Source of the DNA: an uncultured Amaricoccus sp.
Lineage (GTDB): Bacteria > Pseudomonadota > Alphaproteobacteria > Rhodobacterales > Rhodobacteraceae
Assembly (NCBI RefSeq): GCF_937891315.1
Contig: NZ_CALAGI010000023.1
Coordinates: 1-46,664, forward strand
DNA: 46,664 bases
Direction of reading: 5' to 3'
Below, piece after piece: positions 15,880 to 23,646 of this stretch. The position numbers were made by a program, and so were the translations under genes. The notes beneath the pieces were generated by a model. That model did not search any database and had not been told where the DNA came from. It saw only the letters and a list, made by a program, of their open reading frames with translations. Every line of letters begins with the position of its first letter. Within the stretch, counting starts at the first letter, position 1.

Positions 15880-16394
15880 GGGCGCGAGGTTTCCAGCGAG
15901 CGCAACACATGGTCGCGCAGCTCCGCGTCGATCATCTGCTCCAGGACCTTGCGAAAGCCGTGTACCGCTTCGGGGCCGGCGCTTGAGAAGGCGCCGCGCA
16001 TGCGCCGGCGCTGGGCGGCGGAAAGTTCCTGCTCCAGCTGACGCCCGGCCTCGGTCAGGAAGAGATTGCGCTGGCGACGGTCGTCGCGCCCGACCCGCGC
16101 CTGCACGAGACGGTCATCGACCAGCTGGCGCAGCACGCGGTTCAGGCTCTGTTTCGTCACGCGCAGGATGTCGAGCAGCTCGTTGACCGTCAGGCCGGGA
16201 CGGCGATTGATGAAATGGATCGCGCGGTGATGCGCCCGGCCGTAGGCCCGTTCCTCGAGGATGCGGTCGGGATCGGCGGTGAAGCCGCGATAGGCGAAGA
16301 ACATGAGCTCGATGCCCTGGCGCAGCTGCTCGTCGGTGAGGAACAGAAGCTGCTCTCCCCGGTTCGGAGACACCGAGAAGCCGGTCTGGGGCAT
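15876..16394 (-). CDS. petP: MarR-family regulator (PetP type)
   Basis: 172 aa. The N-terminus is followed by LRQGIELMFFAYRGFTADPD, which is typical of PetP-like proteins. The winged helix runs through LTVNELLDILRVTKQSLNRV and a DDRRQRNLFLTEAG wing. GGAGGAT precedes the ATG closely. It is translationally coupled to petR. The 203-bp region upstream, shared with ilvE, carries an inverted repeat suited to a MarR dimer, so autoregulation and control of ilvE are plausible but inferred. Confidence 0.87.
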   Translation of the reverse strand: MPQTGFSVSPNRGEQLLFLTDEQLRQGIELMFFAYRGFTADPDRILEERAYGRAHHRAIHFINRRPGLTVNELLDILRVTKQSLNRVLRQLVDDRLVQARVGRDDRRQRNLFLTEAGRQLEQELSAAQRRRMRGAFSSAGPEAVHGFRKVLEQMIDAELRDHVLRSLETSRP

Positions 16395-16433
16395 GGGATC
16401 CTCCGTTGTTCCGGGGCGTGCCCGGTTGCGCGC

Positions 16434-16479
16434 AGTTTATGTCAGGCATGTTGACATTCCAAGCGCCAAATGGTATCCC
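16434..16479. promoter_or_regulatory. Divergent petP/ilvE promoter region with inverted-repeat operator
   Basis: Minus strand: TTGGAA (16462-16457), a 17-bp spacer and TAAACT (16439-16434), giving a start about 33 nt before the petP ATG. The spacer is an inverted repeat TGTCA-N7-TGACA (16440-16456), extended by one base pair on each side. Plus strand: a perfect TTGACA (16451-16456) and a weak TATCCC (16474-16479) 17 bp on, pointing to ilvE. Both promoters would therefore be covered by one bound dimer. Elements are seen; function is inferred. Confidence 0.55.
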
Positions 16480-16597
16480 GGCGGCCGTTGGGCGAAATAA
16501 ACTGTCCCCTTGGATCTCTAGCGCGCAACTATCGAAAACATGAGAGGGCAATAGCGATACGAATCGCGCGCCCGAAGGCAATCGAAGGATCGGACAA

Positions 16598-17482
16598 ATG
16601 GCTGGGGCCTATGACAATCGCGACGGAGTCATCTGGATGGACGGCGCCTTCGTGCCCTGGCGCGAGGCCAAGGTTCACGTCCTGACCCATGCGCTGCATT
16701 ATGCCAGCGCGGTCTTCGAAGGCGAGCGGGCCTATAACGGCGTGATCTTCAAGAGCGCGGAACATACCGAGCGGTTGCTGAAATCCTGCGACTATCTCGA
16801 AATGCCGCATCCCTACTCCTTCGACGAGATCGAGGCGGCGAAAAACGACGCACTGAAGAAGAGCGGCCTCGACGACGCCTATGTCCGGGCGCTGATCTGG
16901 CGCGGCTCGGGCGAGGACATGGGCGTCGCCTCGGCGCGCAATCCGGTGCATCTCGCGATCGCCGTCTGGGAATGGGGCGCCTACTATGGCGACGCCAAGA
17001 TGAAGGGCGCCAGGCTCGACATCTCGAAATGGAAGCGGCCGAGCCCCGAGACCATCCCCTCCTTCGCCAAGGCGAGCGGCCTCTACATGATCTGCACCAT
17101 GTCCAAGCACGCCGCCGAGGCCAAGGGCTGCTCCGACGCGATCATGCTGGACTATCGCGGCTACGTGGCCGAGGCGACCGGCGCCAACGTGTTCTTCGTG
17201 AAGGGCGACGAGGTGCATACGCCGCTGCCCGACGCCTTCCTCAACGGCATCACCCGACAGACGGTGGTCGCCATGCTGCGCGAGCGTGGGGTTAGGGTGG
17301 TGGAGCGGCACATCCTCCCCGAGGAGATGGCGGATTTCGAGCAGTGCTGGTTGACCGGCACCGCCGCCGAGGTGACGCCGGTCGGATCGATCGGCGACTA
17401 TACGTTCGAAGTGGGCGAGCTGACGCGGCGGATCGCCGACGACTACGAGAAGCTGGTGCGCGGGCAGCTGGTCAGCGCCTGA
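16598..17482 (+). CDS. ilvE: Branched-chain amino acid aminotransferase
   Basis: 294 aa PLP enzyme of fold type IV. It interconverts Leu, Ile and Val with their 2-oxo acids using glutamate/2-oxoglutarate. HALHYASAVFEGERAY near residue 30, the PLP lysine in PSFAKASGLYM, the AEATGANVFFV phosphate-binding segment and the LTGTAAEVTPV loop are all in place. Length is normal. It is divergent from petP. A converging gene ends 24 bp downstream, with a shared hairpin. Confidence 0.95.
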   Translation: MAGAYDNRDGVIWMDGAFVPWREAKVHVLTHALHYASAVFEGERAYNGVIFKSAEHTERLLKSCDYLEMPHPYSFDEIEAAKNDALKKSGLDDAYVRALIWRGSGEDMGVASARNPVHLAIAVWEWGAYYGDAKMKGARLDISKWKRPSPETIPSFAKASGLYMICTMSKHAAEAKGCSDAIMLDYRGYVAEATGANVFFVKGDEVHTPLPDAFLNGITRQTVVAMLRERGVRVVERHILPEEMADFEQCWLTGTAAEVTPVGSIGDYTFEVGELTRRIADDYEKLVRGQLVSA

Positions 17483-17496
17483 TCCTTCCACCGGCC

Positions 17497-17518
17497 GGCG
17501 GCGCGATCAGGCGCCGCC
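17497..17518. terminator. Bidirectional hairpin between convergent ilvE and the pyruvyltransferase gene
   Basis: GGCGGCGC (17497-17504) and GCGCCGCC (17511-17518) form a perfect 8-bp stem. The loop GATCAG contains the stop codon of the minus-strand gene. There is no T-tract. Confidence 0.5.
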
Positions 17519-18451
17519 GCAATCCCGGGCGAGGCCGCGCAGGAGTTCGGCGCCCCGGTCGAGGCGCGACTCGAGCACGCGATCGGCGCTGAGGAACGGC
17601 GTGAGGCGGGCGGCGCGGGCGAGTTCACGGGCCGCCACCACCGCCCGAACCTTGTCGCGGACCCGGGCGCGGAGTGTCGGGGGCGGGCGGTCGGCGACGG
17701 GCGGGGCTTCGGGGTCGAAGGTCGCCGCGGCGTCCTTGCCCGATACTTCCTTCGCCGGGGCGCCGCGGCGGACGAGGCCGCGGAGGCGGGTGATCGGCGC
17801 GAAAAGTTCCAGCGCCTCGAACCGCACCTCCATGCTGTCGGTCCAGTCGAGCCATTTGAATATCTTGAAGCCGCCGACCCCGCTGCGCACCGGGCGCCAG
17901 GGCACGCGAAAGGCGTCGGCGAGGATCGCCGCGTGCAGCGATTCCGCCAGCACGAGGCGCGAGCCGGCGATGGCGCGGATCACCTCCTGCGAGTCGCCCC
18001 GGGGCGAGAGATAGCCGATGCCCGCCGACCGGCAGATCGCCGACCAATCATAGTCCGGGTGAACGTCGCTTTCCCAATGCGGCACGAAAAGGGTCTGGCC
18101 GCCGGTGGCGCGTTCGGCGAACCGCGGCAGGCGGGCGGTCATCACCGCGCTGTCGGTGAGCGCGGCCGTGGCCGGCAGGCCGAGCGCGGCGGCGGTGCGC
18201 GGGCCGCGCACGAAGCGGATGTCCCAGTCGGCCGGGTCCATCGGCGGCGGCTGGCCATAGCCGGCGCCCGCGCCGGCGACGATCTTGACGCCGGCCGGCA
18301 GCGCGAGACCGGTGGTCAGCAGCGAGCCGACGCCGATCAGATGCCCCGGCGCCGCCCAGTCGCGCCAGCCGGGCAGCACGTCGTCCCAGAACCACTGGTT
18401 CATGTCGTCGCCGAAATTGCCGCGCGGCGCGTGCCAGTGAAAAAGCTGCAC
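17507..18451 (-). CDS. Polysaccharide pyruvyl transferase-family protein
   Basis: 314 aa. The start is GTG 18451, with GGAGAT 7 bp upstream. GNFGDDMNQWFWDDVLP at the N-terminus, then LIGVGSLL, FVRGPRTAAALGLP and SLHAAILADAFRVPW (about 165-185), are the usual order in this family (ExoV/CsaB relatives). These enzymes attach ketal-linked pyruvate to surface polysaccharides. The last 90 residues are Arg/Ala-rich and variable. It follows an ABC importer by 46 bp with no other sugar gene nearby, so its polymer target is unknown. Confidence 0.82.
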   Translation of the reverse strand: MQLFHWHAPRGNFGDDMNQWFWDDVLPGWRDWAAPGHLIGVGSLLTTGLALPAGVKIVAGAGAGYGQPPPMDPADWDIRFVRGPRTAAALGLPATAALTDSAVMTARLPRFAERATGGQTLFVPHWESDVHPDYDWSAICRSAGIGYLSPRGDSQEVIRAIAGSRLVLAESLHAAILADAFRVPWRPVRSGVGGFKIFKWLDWTDSMEVRFEALELFAPITRLRGLVRRGAPAKEVSGKDAAATFDPEAPPVADRPPPTLRARVRDKVRAVVAARELARAARLTPFLSADRVLESRLDRGAELLRGLARDCGGA

Positions 18452-18497
18452 CGGGGTATCTCCGTTTCAGGTGAGGAGGATGAGGGTTCCCGGCTGC

Positions 18498-19556
18498 TCA
18501 GTCGCCGGTCAGGAGCGCGTCGCGGCTGGAGAAGCTGATCTCGATCTCCTCGCCCGGGACCGGGGGGCGGCTGGCCGTGTTGTTGAAGATATCGAGGCTG
18601 ATCGGCGCGGCGCCGACCATGGCCCGGATCCGCACCACCGAGCCGAGAAAGCTGACATCGCGCACCGGCGCCCGGATCGTCACGTCGTTGTCCGGGCGGG
18701 CGCCGAGCAAGATCGCCTCGGGCCGCAGCGACAGGGTCACCGCGCGCCCCGCCGGCCCTTCGACCGGTTGGCCGAGGGCGACGGTCTGGCCGGCGATCTC
18801 GCAGGCGCCGGTCGCAGGATCGGTCAGCCGCGCCTCGAGCGTGTTCAGATGGCCGACGAAGGTTGCGACGAAGCGGGTCGCGGGTTTGGAATAGATTTCG
18901 AACGGATTGCCGATCTGCTCGGCGATCCCGTTGTTCATCACGACGATGCGGTCCGACATGGACAGCGCCTCTTCCTGGTCGTGGGTCACGTAGATCGTGG
19001 TGATGCCCAGCTTCTTCTGGATCGCGCGGATTTCCTCGCGCAGGCTGACGCGGATCTTCGCGTCGAGCGCCGACAGCGGCTCGTCGAGGAGCAGGAGCTT
19101 GGGCTGCCCAGCCAGCGCGCGAGCGAGGGCGACGCGCTGCTGCTGGCCGCCGGACAGCTGGAACGGGTAGCGCGTGCCGAGTTCGGGCAGCTTGATGATG
19201 CCGAGCATCTCGGCGACGCGGGCGTCGATCTCGGCCCGAGACCGGCCGGCGATCTTCATGCCGAAGCCGACGTTCTGCGCCACGGTCATGTTCGGAAACA
19301 GCGCATAGGCCTGAAAGACCATGCCGATGTTGCGCTGGTTCGGCTTCAGGTTGACCACGTCCTTGCCGTCGATGCTGATCGAGCCCTCGCTCGGCGTCTC
19401 GAAGCCCGCGACCATGCGCAGCGTCGTGGTCTTGCCGCAGCCCGAGGGGCCGAGGAACGAGATGAACTCGCCCTTCTCCACCGCGAGGTTGAAGTCCCGG
19501 ACCACGTGGGTGGTGCCGTAGAACTTCTGCAGATGCCTGAGATCGAGGAATGCCAT
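18498..19556 (-). CDS. ABC importer ATPase (PotA/FbpC type)
   Basis: 352 aa. Walker A GPSGCGKTTTL is near residues 36-46, signature LSGGQQQRVALARAL near 134, Walker B LLLLDEPLSALD near 155 and the H-loop VTHDQEEAL near 191. The C-terminal 110 residues form a TOBE domain, common in polyamine, iron and phosphonate importers. It lies 2 bp after the second permease gene, as the last core component of the operon. Confidence 0.93.
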   Translation of the reverse strand: MAFLDLRHLQKFYGTTHVVRDFNLAVEKGEFISFLGPSGCGKTTTLRMVAGFETPSEGSISIDGKDVVNLKPNQRNIGMVFQAYALFPNMTVAQNVGFGMKIAGRSRAEIDARVAEMLGIIKLPELGTRYPFQLSGGQQQRVALARALAGQPKLLLLDEPLSALDAKIRVSLREEIRAIQKKLGITTIYVTHDQEEALSMSDRIVVMNNGIAEQIGNPFEIYSKPATRFVATFVGHLNTLEARLTDPATGACEIAGQTVALGQPVEGPAGRAVTLSLRPEAILLGARPDNDVTIRAPVRDVSFLGSVVRIRAMVGAAPISLDIFNNTASRPPVPGEEIEISFSSRDALLTGD

Positions 19557-19558
19557 GC

Positions 19559-20347
19559 CTATCGCGCCGCCTGGGTATGTCTGGAAAATCGGGTGACGAG
19601 CTGGATCAGCCCCATGCAGGCCCAGGTGATGGCGAAGGCGATCACCGCGAGCGCCGCCGGCTCATAGGCCCGATTGGCGCCGAGCAACTGCATGTACGGG
19701 CCGAAGGCCGGCCGGTTGAGCAGCGCGGCCATGGTAAACTCGCCGATGACGATGGCGAAGGTGAGAAAGGCGCCCGAAAGCACCGCGACCAGCACGTTGG
19801 GCAGGATCACCCGGGTCATGATGGTGAGCCAGCCGGCGCCGAGGCTCTGGGCCGCCTCGGTCAGGGTCGCCACGTCGATGGCACGCAGGCCGGTATCGAC
19901 CGCCCGATACATGTAAGGCAGTGCCAAGGTGGTGTAGCCCAGCATCAACAGCAGATTTGTCCCCGACGCGGTACCGGTCAGTGGCAGGATCGACGAGGTA
20001 TTGAACATCCTGACATAGCCGAACACGATGACGATCGCCGGGATCACCAGTGGCAGCAGGGTGATGAACTCGATGATCGGCCGCCAGCGCGGCAGCTTCA
20101 GCCGCACCCAGTAGGCGGTCGGCACCACCAGGATCACCCCCATCCCGATGGTCAGCAGCGCCATCACCACCGAATAGCCGAAGGTGGCGTGGAAGTTCGG
20201 ATCGGAGAGCACAACCCTGTAGGCATCGAAGCTGTAGACCCCGCGCCGCATGCGGAGCGAGAACTCGACGGTCGCGATCAGCGGCACGAAGAAGTAGATC
20301 ATCCCGAAGGCGAGGGCGAGCCAGGCCCAGAAGCGGTTGGTGCTCAT
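19559..20347 (-). CDS. ABC importer permease 2
   Basis: 262 aa from ATG 20347, which overlaps the stop of the first permease by ATGA. About six transmembrane segments begin with FWAWLALAFGMIYFFVPLIA. The ATPase-contact loop is LTEAAQSLGAGWLTIMTRVILP (the AAQSLGA part fits the EAA pattern). It resembles PotC/PhnV-type permeases. A frame open much further upstream is excluded because it would overlap the previous gene. Confidence 0.92.
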   Translation of the reverse strand: MSTNRFWAWLALAFGMIYFFVPLIATVEFSLRMRRGVYSFDAYRVVLSDPNFHATFGYSVVMALLTIGMGVILVVPTAYWVRLKLPRWRPIIEFITLLPLVIPAIVIVFGYVRMFNTSSILPLTGTASGTNLLLMLGYTTLALPYMYRAVDTGLRAIDVATLTEAAQSLGAGWLTIMTRVILPNVLVAVLSGAFLTFAIVIGEFTMAALLNRPAFGPYMQLLGANRAYEPAALAVIAFAITWACMGLIQLVTRFSRHTQAAR

Positions 20348-21207
20348 TTGATCCAGCGCTCCGCCCGAACCCGCATCCAGATATAGAGCGCATTGCCGAT
20401 GCCGGTGACCACGATCATCCCGAAGGCGAGCGCGTAGCCGAGATGTGGGTCGCCGAGCACGTCGCCGCGGATCTGGGCGAAGAGCAGGATCGGGACGATG
20501 GTGAGCGACGAGCCGGTCAGCGCATAGGCGGTCGCCACCGCGCCGAAGGCGTTGGCAAAGAGCAACGCCAGTGTGCCGAGCAGCGTGGGCCAGAGAATCG
20601 GCAATGCCACCATGCGCCAGTACTGGAACTGCGAGGCGCCGAGGATTTGCGCGGCCTCGCGCCATTCGCGCTTCAGCCCGTCGAGCGCGGGGGTGACGAT
20701 CAGGATCATCAGCGGGATCTGGAAGAAGAGGTAGGTGAGCGTCAGCCCCCAGAAGGAGAGCAGGTTGAAGCCAAGCGCGAAGAGGTTGATGCCGAACCAA
20801 TCGCGCAACATCACGGTCACCAGGCCGAGCCGCCCGAGCGTGGCGAGAAAGGCGAAGGCGAGCGGCACGCCGGCGAAGTTCGAGGCGACGCCCGAGAAGG
20901 TCATCACAGGCCCGCGCAACCAGCGCGGCAGCGCGCCGAGCGTCACCGCCCAGGCGACCGCGAATCCGATCACGCAGCCGAGGAAAGCCGAGGCGAAGCT
21001 GATACGGATCGAGATCCAGAAGGAACCGAGGATCGCCGGCGTGAAAAGGTTGGCGACGTTGCGCAGCGTGAAGGCGCCCTCCGGATCGCGGAACGCGCCG
21101 ACCACGATCTGCATTGTCGGCAGGATCAGGAACAGTAGCGCGAAGGCCAGGAACGGCACGACGCCGAGCCAGTTCCAGGCAGCCTTCGCGTCCTTGCCTT
21201 GCGCCAT
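20344..21207 (-). CDS. ABC importer permease 1
   Basis: 287 aa. An N-terminal segment (LGVVPFLAFALLFLILPTMQ) precedes a periplasmic loop and five further transmembrane segments. The EAA-like loop EAAQILGASQFQYWRMVALP is clear (the first 10 residues carry the motif). It resembles PotB/PhnU permeases and pairs with the next gene. It follows the binding-protein gene by 53 bp. Confidence 0.92.
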   Translation of the reverse strand: MAQGKDAKAAWNWLGVVPFLAFALLFLILPTMQIVVGAFRDPEGAFTLRNVANLFTPAILGSFWISIRISFASAFLGCVIGFAVAWAVTLGALPRWLRGPVMTFSGVASNFAGVPLAFAFLATLGRLGLVTVMLRDWFGINLFALGFNLLSFWGLTLTYLFFQIPLMILIVTPALDGLKREWREAAQILGASQFQYWRMVALPILWPTLLGTLALLFANAFGAVATAYALTGSSLTIVPILLFAQIRGDVLGDPHLGYALAFGMIVVTGIGNALYIWMRVRAERWIK

Positions 21208-21260
21208 TCAGCGATCCTCGCGGGGGGCTCGCGGCGGCGCCGGCGCCGCCGCGGTCCGGG

Positions 21261-22367
21261 TCAGTTGGGGACGGTTACGCCGACGACGCCGTCCCAGTTG
21301 CCCTTGATCTCGGCCGACATGGCTTCCTGCTGCTCGAGCGTCGAGAAGATCGCCGCCTCGTAGGCATCCGCCGGCGGCAGCTTGTCGAGCAACGCCTGCG
21401 GGATCACGCCGCGCGCGGCCAGGTCGTTGAAACGGATCGGGTGGCAGTAACCCTCCAGCCACTTGATCTGCCCCTCGTCGGAATAGAGATACTCCATCCA
21501 GAGCTTGGCGGCGTTCGGATGCGGGGCATAGGCGCTGATGCCCTGCACATAGACGCCGGCGGTTACGCCGCTCTTCGGGATCACGACGGTCACCGGAGGG
21601 TTGCCCTTCAGCGTATCGCGGCCGGTGAGCGCGTTATAGTCCCAGTAGATGACGATCGGCGTCGCGCCCTGCGCCAGAGTGCCGGCCTTGCCGGTGACGG
21701 GCACGAAGTTACCGGCCTTGTTGAGGTCGGCGAAGAACTTCAGACCGGCGTCGGCCGCCGCCTTGCCCGGCTCCGCGCCGGTGGCGAGCCCTGCCGCGTG
21801 CACCGCGCTGATCGCCTGGTTCGAGGCCTTCGGATCCCCCGAGAGCGCGACGCTGCCCGCGAATTCGGGCTTCAGCAGGTCCGCCCAGTCGGCGGGCGGT
21901 TCCGGCACGAGGTCGTTGTTCACCATGAACGACATGACGCCGTAGTAGTCGCCGTACCAGTGGCCGTCGGGATCCTTGATTTCGTCGGGGATCGTGTCCC
22001 AGGTCGAGACCTTGTAGGGCTGCAACAGGCCCTCCTTCTGCGCCGCCGGACCGAACGAATAGCCGATATCGACCACGTCGGGAGCCTGCGGGCCCTTGTT
22101 GTCCTTGTTGGCGCGGATCGCCTCGATCTCGTCGGCCGAGCCGGCGTCCGGATTGAGCTCGTTGACTTCCAGGCCGTACTTCGCCTTGAACCCGGCGATC
22201 ATCCCGCCGTAGTTGCACCAGTCGTGCGGCAGCGCGACGGTCGTGATCGTGCCCTCGGCCTTGGCGGCGGCGATCAGCTCCTCCGATGGCTCCGCGCGCG
22301 CGGTTTGAGAGAGTGCGAGCACGAGTCCGAGGCCGACCAGCGCGGTTGTGGATTTCAGATGCGGCAT
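21261..22367 (-). CDS. ABC importer substrate-binding protein (substrate unknown)
   Basis: 368 aa periplasmic protein with a signal peptide ending near TARA-EP (about residue 25). The body is of the two-lobed type seen in iron, polyamine and 2-aminoethylphosphonate importers: AAAKAEGTITTVALPHDW, then VVDIGYSFGPAA and TPIVIYWDYNALTG. The C-terminal SDEGQIKWLEGYCHPIRF is typical of the class. The substrate cannot be told from the sequence, and no catabolic gene nearby points to one. It leads the operon; 426 bp of non-coding DNA lie upstream. Confidence 0.88.
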   Translation of the reverse strand: MPHLKSTTALVGLGLVLALSQTARAEPSEELIAAAKAEGTITTVALPHDWCNYGGMIAGFKAKYGLEVNELNPDAGSADEIEAIRANKDNKGPQAPDVVDIGYSFGPAAQKEGLLQPYKVSTWDTIPDEIKDPDGHWYGDYYGVMSFMVNNDLVPEPPADWADLLKPEFAGSVALSGDPKASNQAISAVHAAGLATGAEPGKAAADAGLKFFADLNKAGNFVPVTGKAGTLAQGATPIVIYWDYNALTGRDTLKGNPPVTVVIPKSGVTAGVYVQGISAYAPHPNAAKLWMEYLYSDEGQIKWLEGYCHPIRFNDLAARGVIPQALLDKLPPADAYEAAIFSTLEQQEAMSAEIKGNWDGVVGVTVPN

Positions 22368-22739
22368 CAGTGATCCCCTGTTGTTGGACGCGCCCCGCTG
22401 GGCCGTCCTTTTTGGCGCGGCCCGCCGAGGTTGCGGCGCGGACGCGACCGGCTGAAGTTAACGGGCTTTTTTGACAATCTGGCAACAGAAGATCGCAGCT
22501 AGCGCTAACAACCCGCCGTGCCCGGAGCCAGCCCCCGCGCCGATGCCACCGCGGCGCGAATGAGCCCCGGCGGATCAAGTCGCGGCGCGCCAGCCGGCTG
22601 ACCCGATGCACAAGATTTCGGCAGAAGTTGAAAATCGCGACGGGCCGGCGCGGAAACCATATCGCGGTGGCGGAACATTCGTTAACAATCCGGGACGCGC
22701 GGCGATCCCGCACCCAAAGGGCGTGGTCTGACCGGCTTG
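22368..22739. other. Non-coding region upstream of the importer operon
   Basis: No gene is seen. On the minus strand TTGCCA, a 17-bp spacer and GTTAAC (around 22456-22484) could be a weak promoter for the importer. A second GTTAAC lies at about 22680. Nothing else is recognised. Confidence 0.4.
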
Positions 22740-22761
22740 CCCCCGCGCCTCGGCGCGGGGG
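22740..22761 (-). terminator. 9-bp G+C hairpin after the lipoprotein gene
   Basis: CCCCCGCGC (22740-22748) and GCGCGGGGG (22753-22761) pair perfectly around a CTCG loop. It lies about 32 bp after the stop of the minus-strand lipoprotein gene. There is no T-run, so it may rely on Rho or act as an RNA end-protector. Confidence 0.5.
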
Positions 22762-22793
22762 TCGGCATATGGGCGGAACCGCGGTTCCTGTGC

Positions 22794-23342
22794 TCAACCC
22801 TCGGTGATCGACACCGCCACGGCCTGCGTCAGCGAGACGCGGACCTTCGAGCCCGGCGCCCGGGCGGCCGCGAAGTTGCGCAACTCCGGCGGAACGGTGG
22901 CGTTGTGGGTGGCGCCGTCGGGTGTGCGGAAGGTCGCGAAACCGTTCTTGGGATTGTAGGACAGCACGGTCACCACGACATCGCGGTTCACGACGGCGGC
23001 GCCGCCCGGCTTCGAACCCGCGGGCGCACGGCCCGCGGCGACCGTCGTGGTCTCCGCCGGGGCGTCGGGGTCGGCCATGCTGAGAAAGACCGATTCATAG
23101 AAATTGAAGGTGACGTGGTCACCCTTTTCCAGCTGGGCGAGGTTGCGCACTTCGGGCCCGGCCACCACGCTGACCACCTGGCCGTCATCGCCGCGGAGGA
23201 CGACCTCCCGGGTGGCGGGATCGACCGATTCGACCACTGCGCTGGCGGTTACCAGATTTTCCGATACGGCGGGGCGTGACTCGGCGCAGGCGGTGAGCGC
23301 CACCGCCGCGACGGCGCCGAGCAAGAAAGTCCTGAAGCGCAT
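22794..23342 (-). CDS. Putative lipoprotein of unknown function
   Basis: 182 aa. The signal sequence MRFRTFLLGAVAAVALTAC ends in a lipobox (LTAC, Cys19), so it is probably membrane-anchored. The first part (ASAVVESVDPATREVVLR, then GDDGQVVSVVAGPEVRNL) and the last part (FATFRTPDGATHNATVPPEL) look like two related small beta domains, each describing a value followed by a 'NLAQL/NFAAA' segment. The centre is Ala/Gly/Pro-rich. I do not recognise a defined family. It stands alone and is divergent from the RND genes. Confidence 0.75.
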   Translation of the reverse strand: MRFRTFLLGAVAAVALTACAESRPAVSENLVTASAVVESVDPATREVVLRGDDGQVVSVVAGPEVRNLAQLEKGDHVTFNFYESVFLSMADPDAPAETTTVAAGRAPAGSKPGGAAVVNRDVVVTVLSYNPKNGFATFRTPDGATHNATVPPELRNFAAARAPGSKVRVSLTQAVAVSITEG

Positions 23343-23455
23343 CTGTTCCTCCTCTGGATGCCGCGGCGTTCATAGAAGCGGCGGCCGGGCGCCACAAGCC
23401 GCGGCGGGTTGGCGGGCTCGGATCCGCCATCATGCCCTTCGGGGAACACGACAAC

Positions 23456-23471
23456 TTGACCGGTCGGTCAA
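23456..23471. promoter_or_regulatory. TetR-type operator candidate upstream of the RND pump
   Basis: TTGACC-GGTC-GGTCAA is a perfect inverted repeat of 6-bp arms. Its sequence (TTGAC..GGTCAA) is like known operators of TetR/AcrR repressors. It lies about 175 bp before the adaptor ATG and 114 bp before the divergent lipoprotein gene. No TetR gene is in the window. Confidence 0.5.
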
Positions 23472-23484
23472 AATCGGCAAGAAG

Positions 23485-23504
23485 GCGAAACGCATTGGTT
23501 TCGC
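23485..23504. promoter_or_regulatory. Second inverted repeat in the RND upstream region
   Basis: GCGAAAC (23485-23491) and GTTTCGC (23498-23504) are perfect 7-bp arms around GCATTG. It is 13 bp from the TetR-type site. It may be another operator or an RNA hairpin. Confidence 0.4.
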
Positions 23505-23646
23505 GAATTTCGCCGCTCGCGGAAGCGGGTGATTTGGGACACAGGTATACGGGTCGCGCGATGCGCGACATTGACTTTGCATGACCGACCGCGATGTGAT
23601 GTTCGGCACGCGCGAGGACGGGGCTGGTGGTGGGGTACGACGAGCG

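Noticed and set aside
23581..23646. N-terminal extension of the RND adaptor from ATG 23581
   Set aside because: No ribosome site, and it would put 22 polar residues before the membrane anchor.
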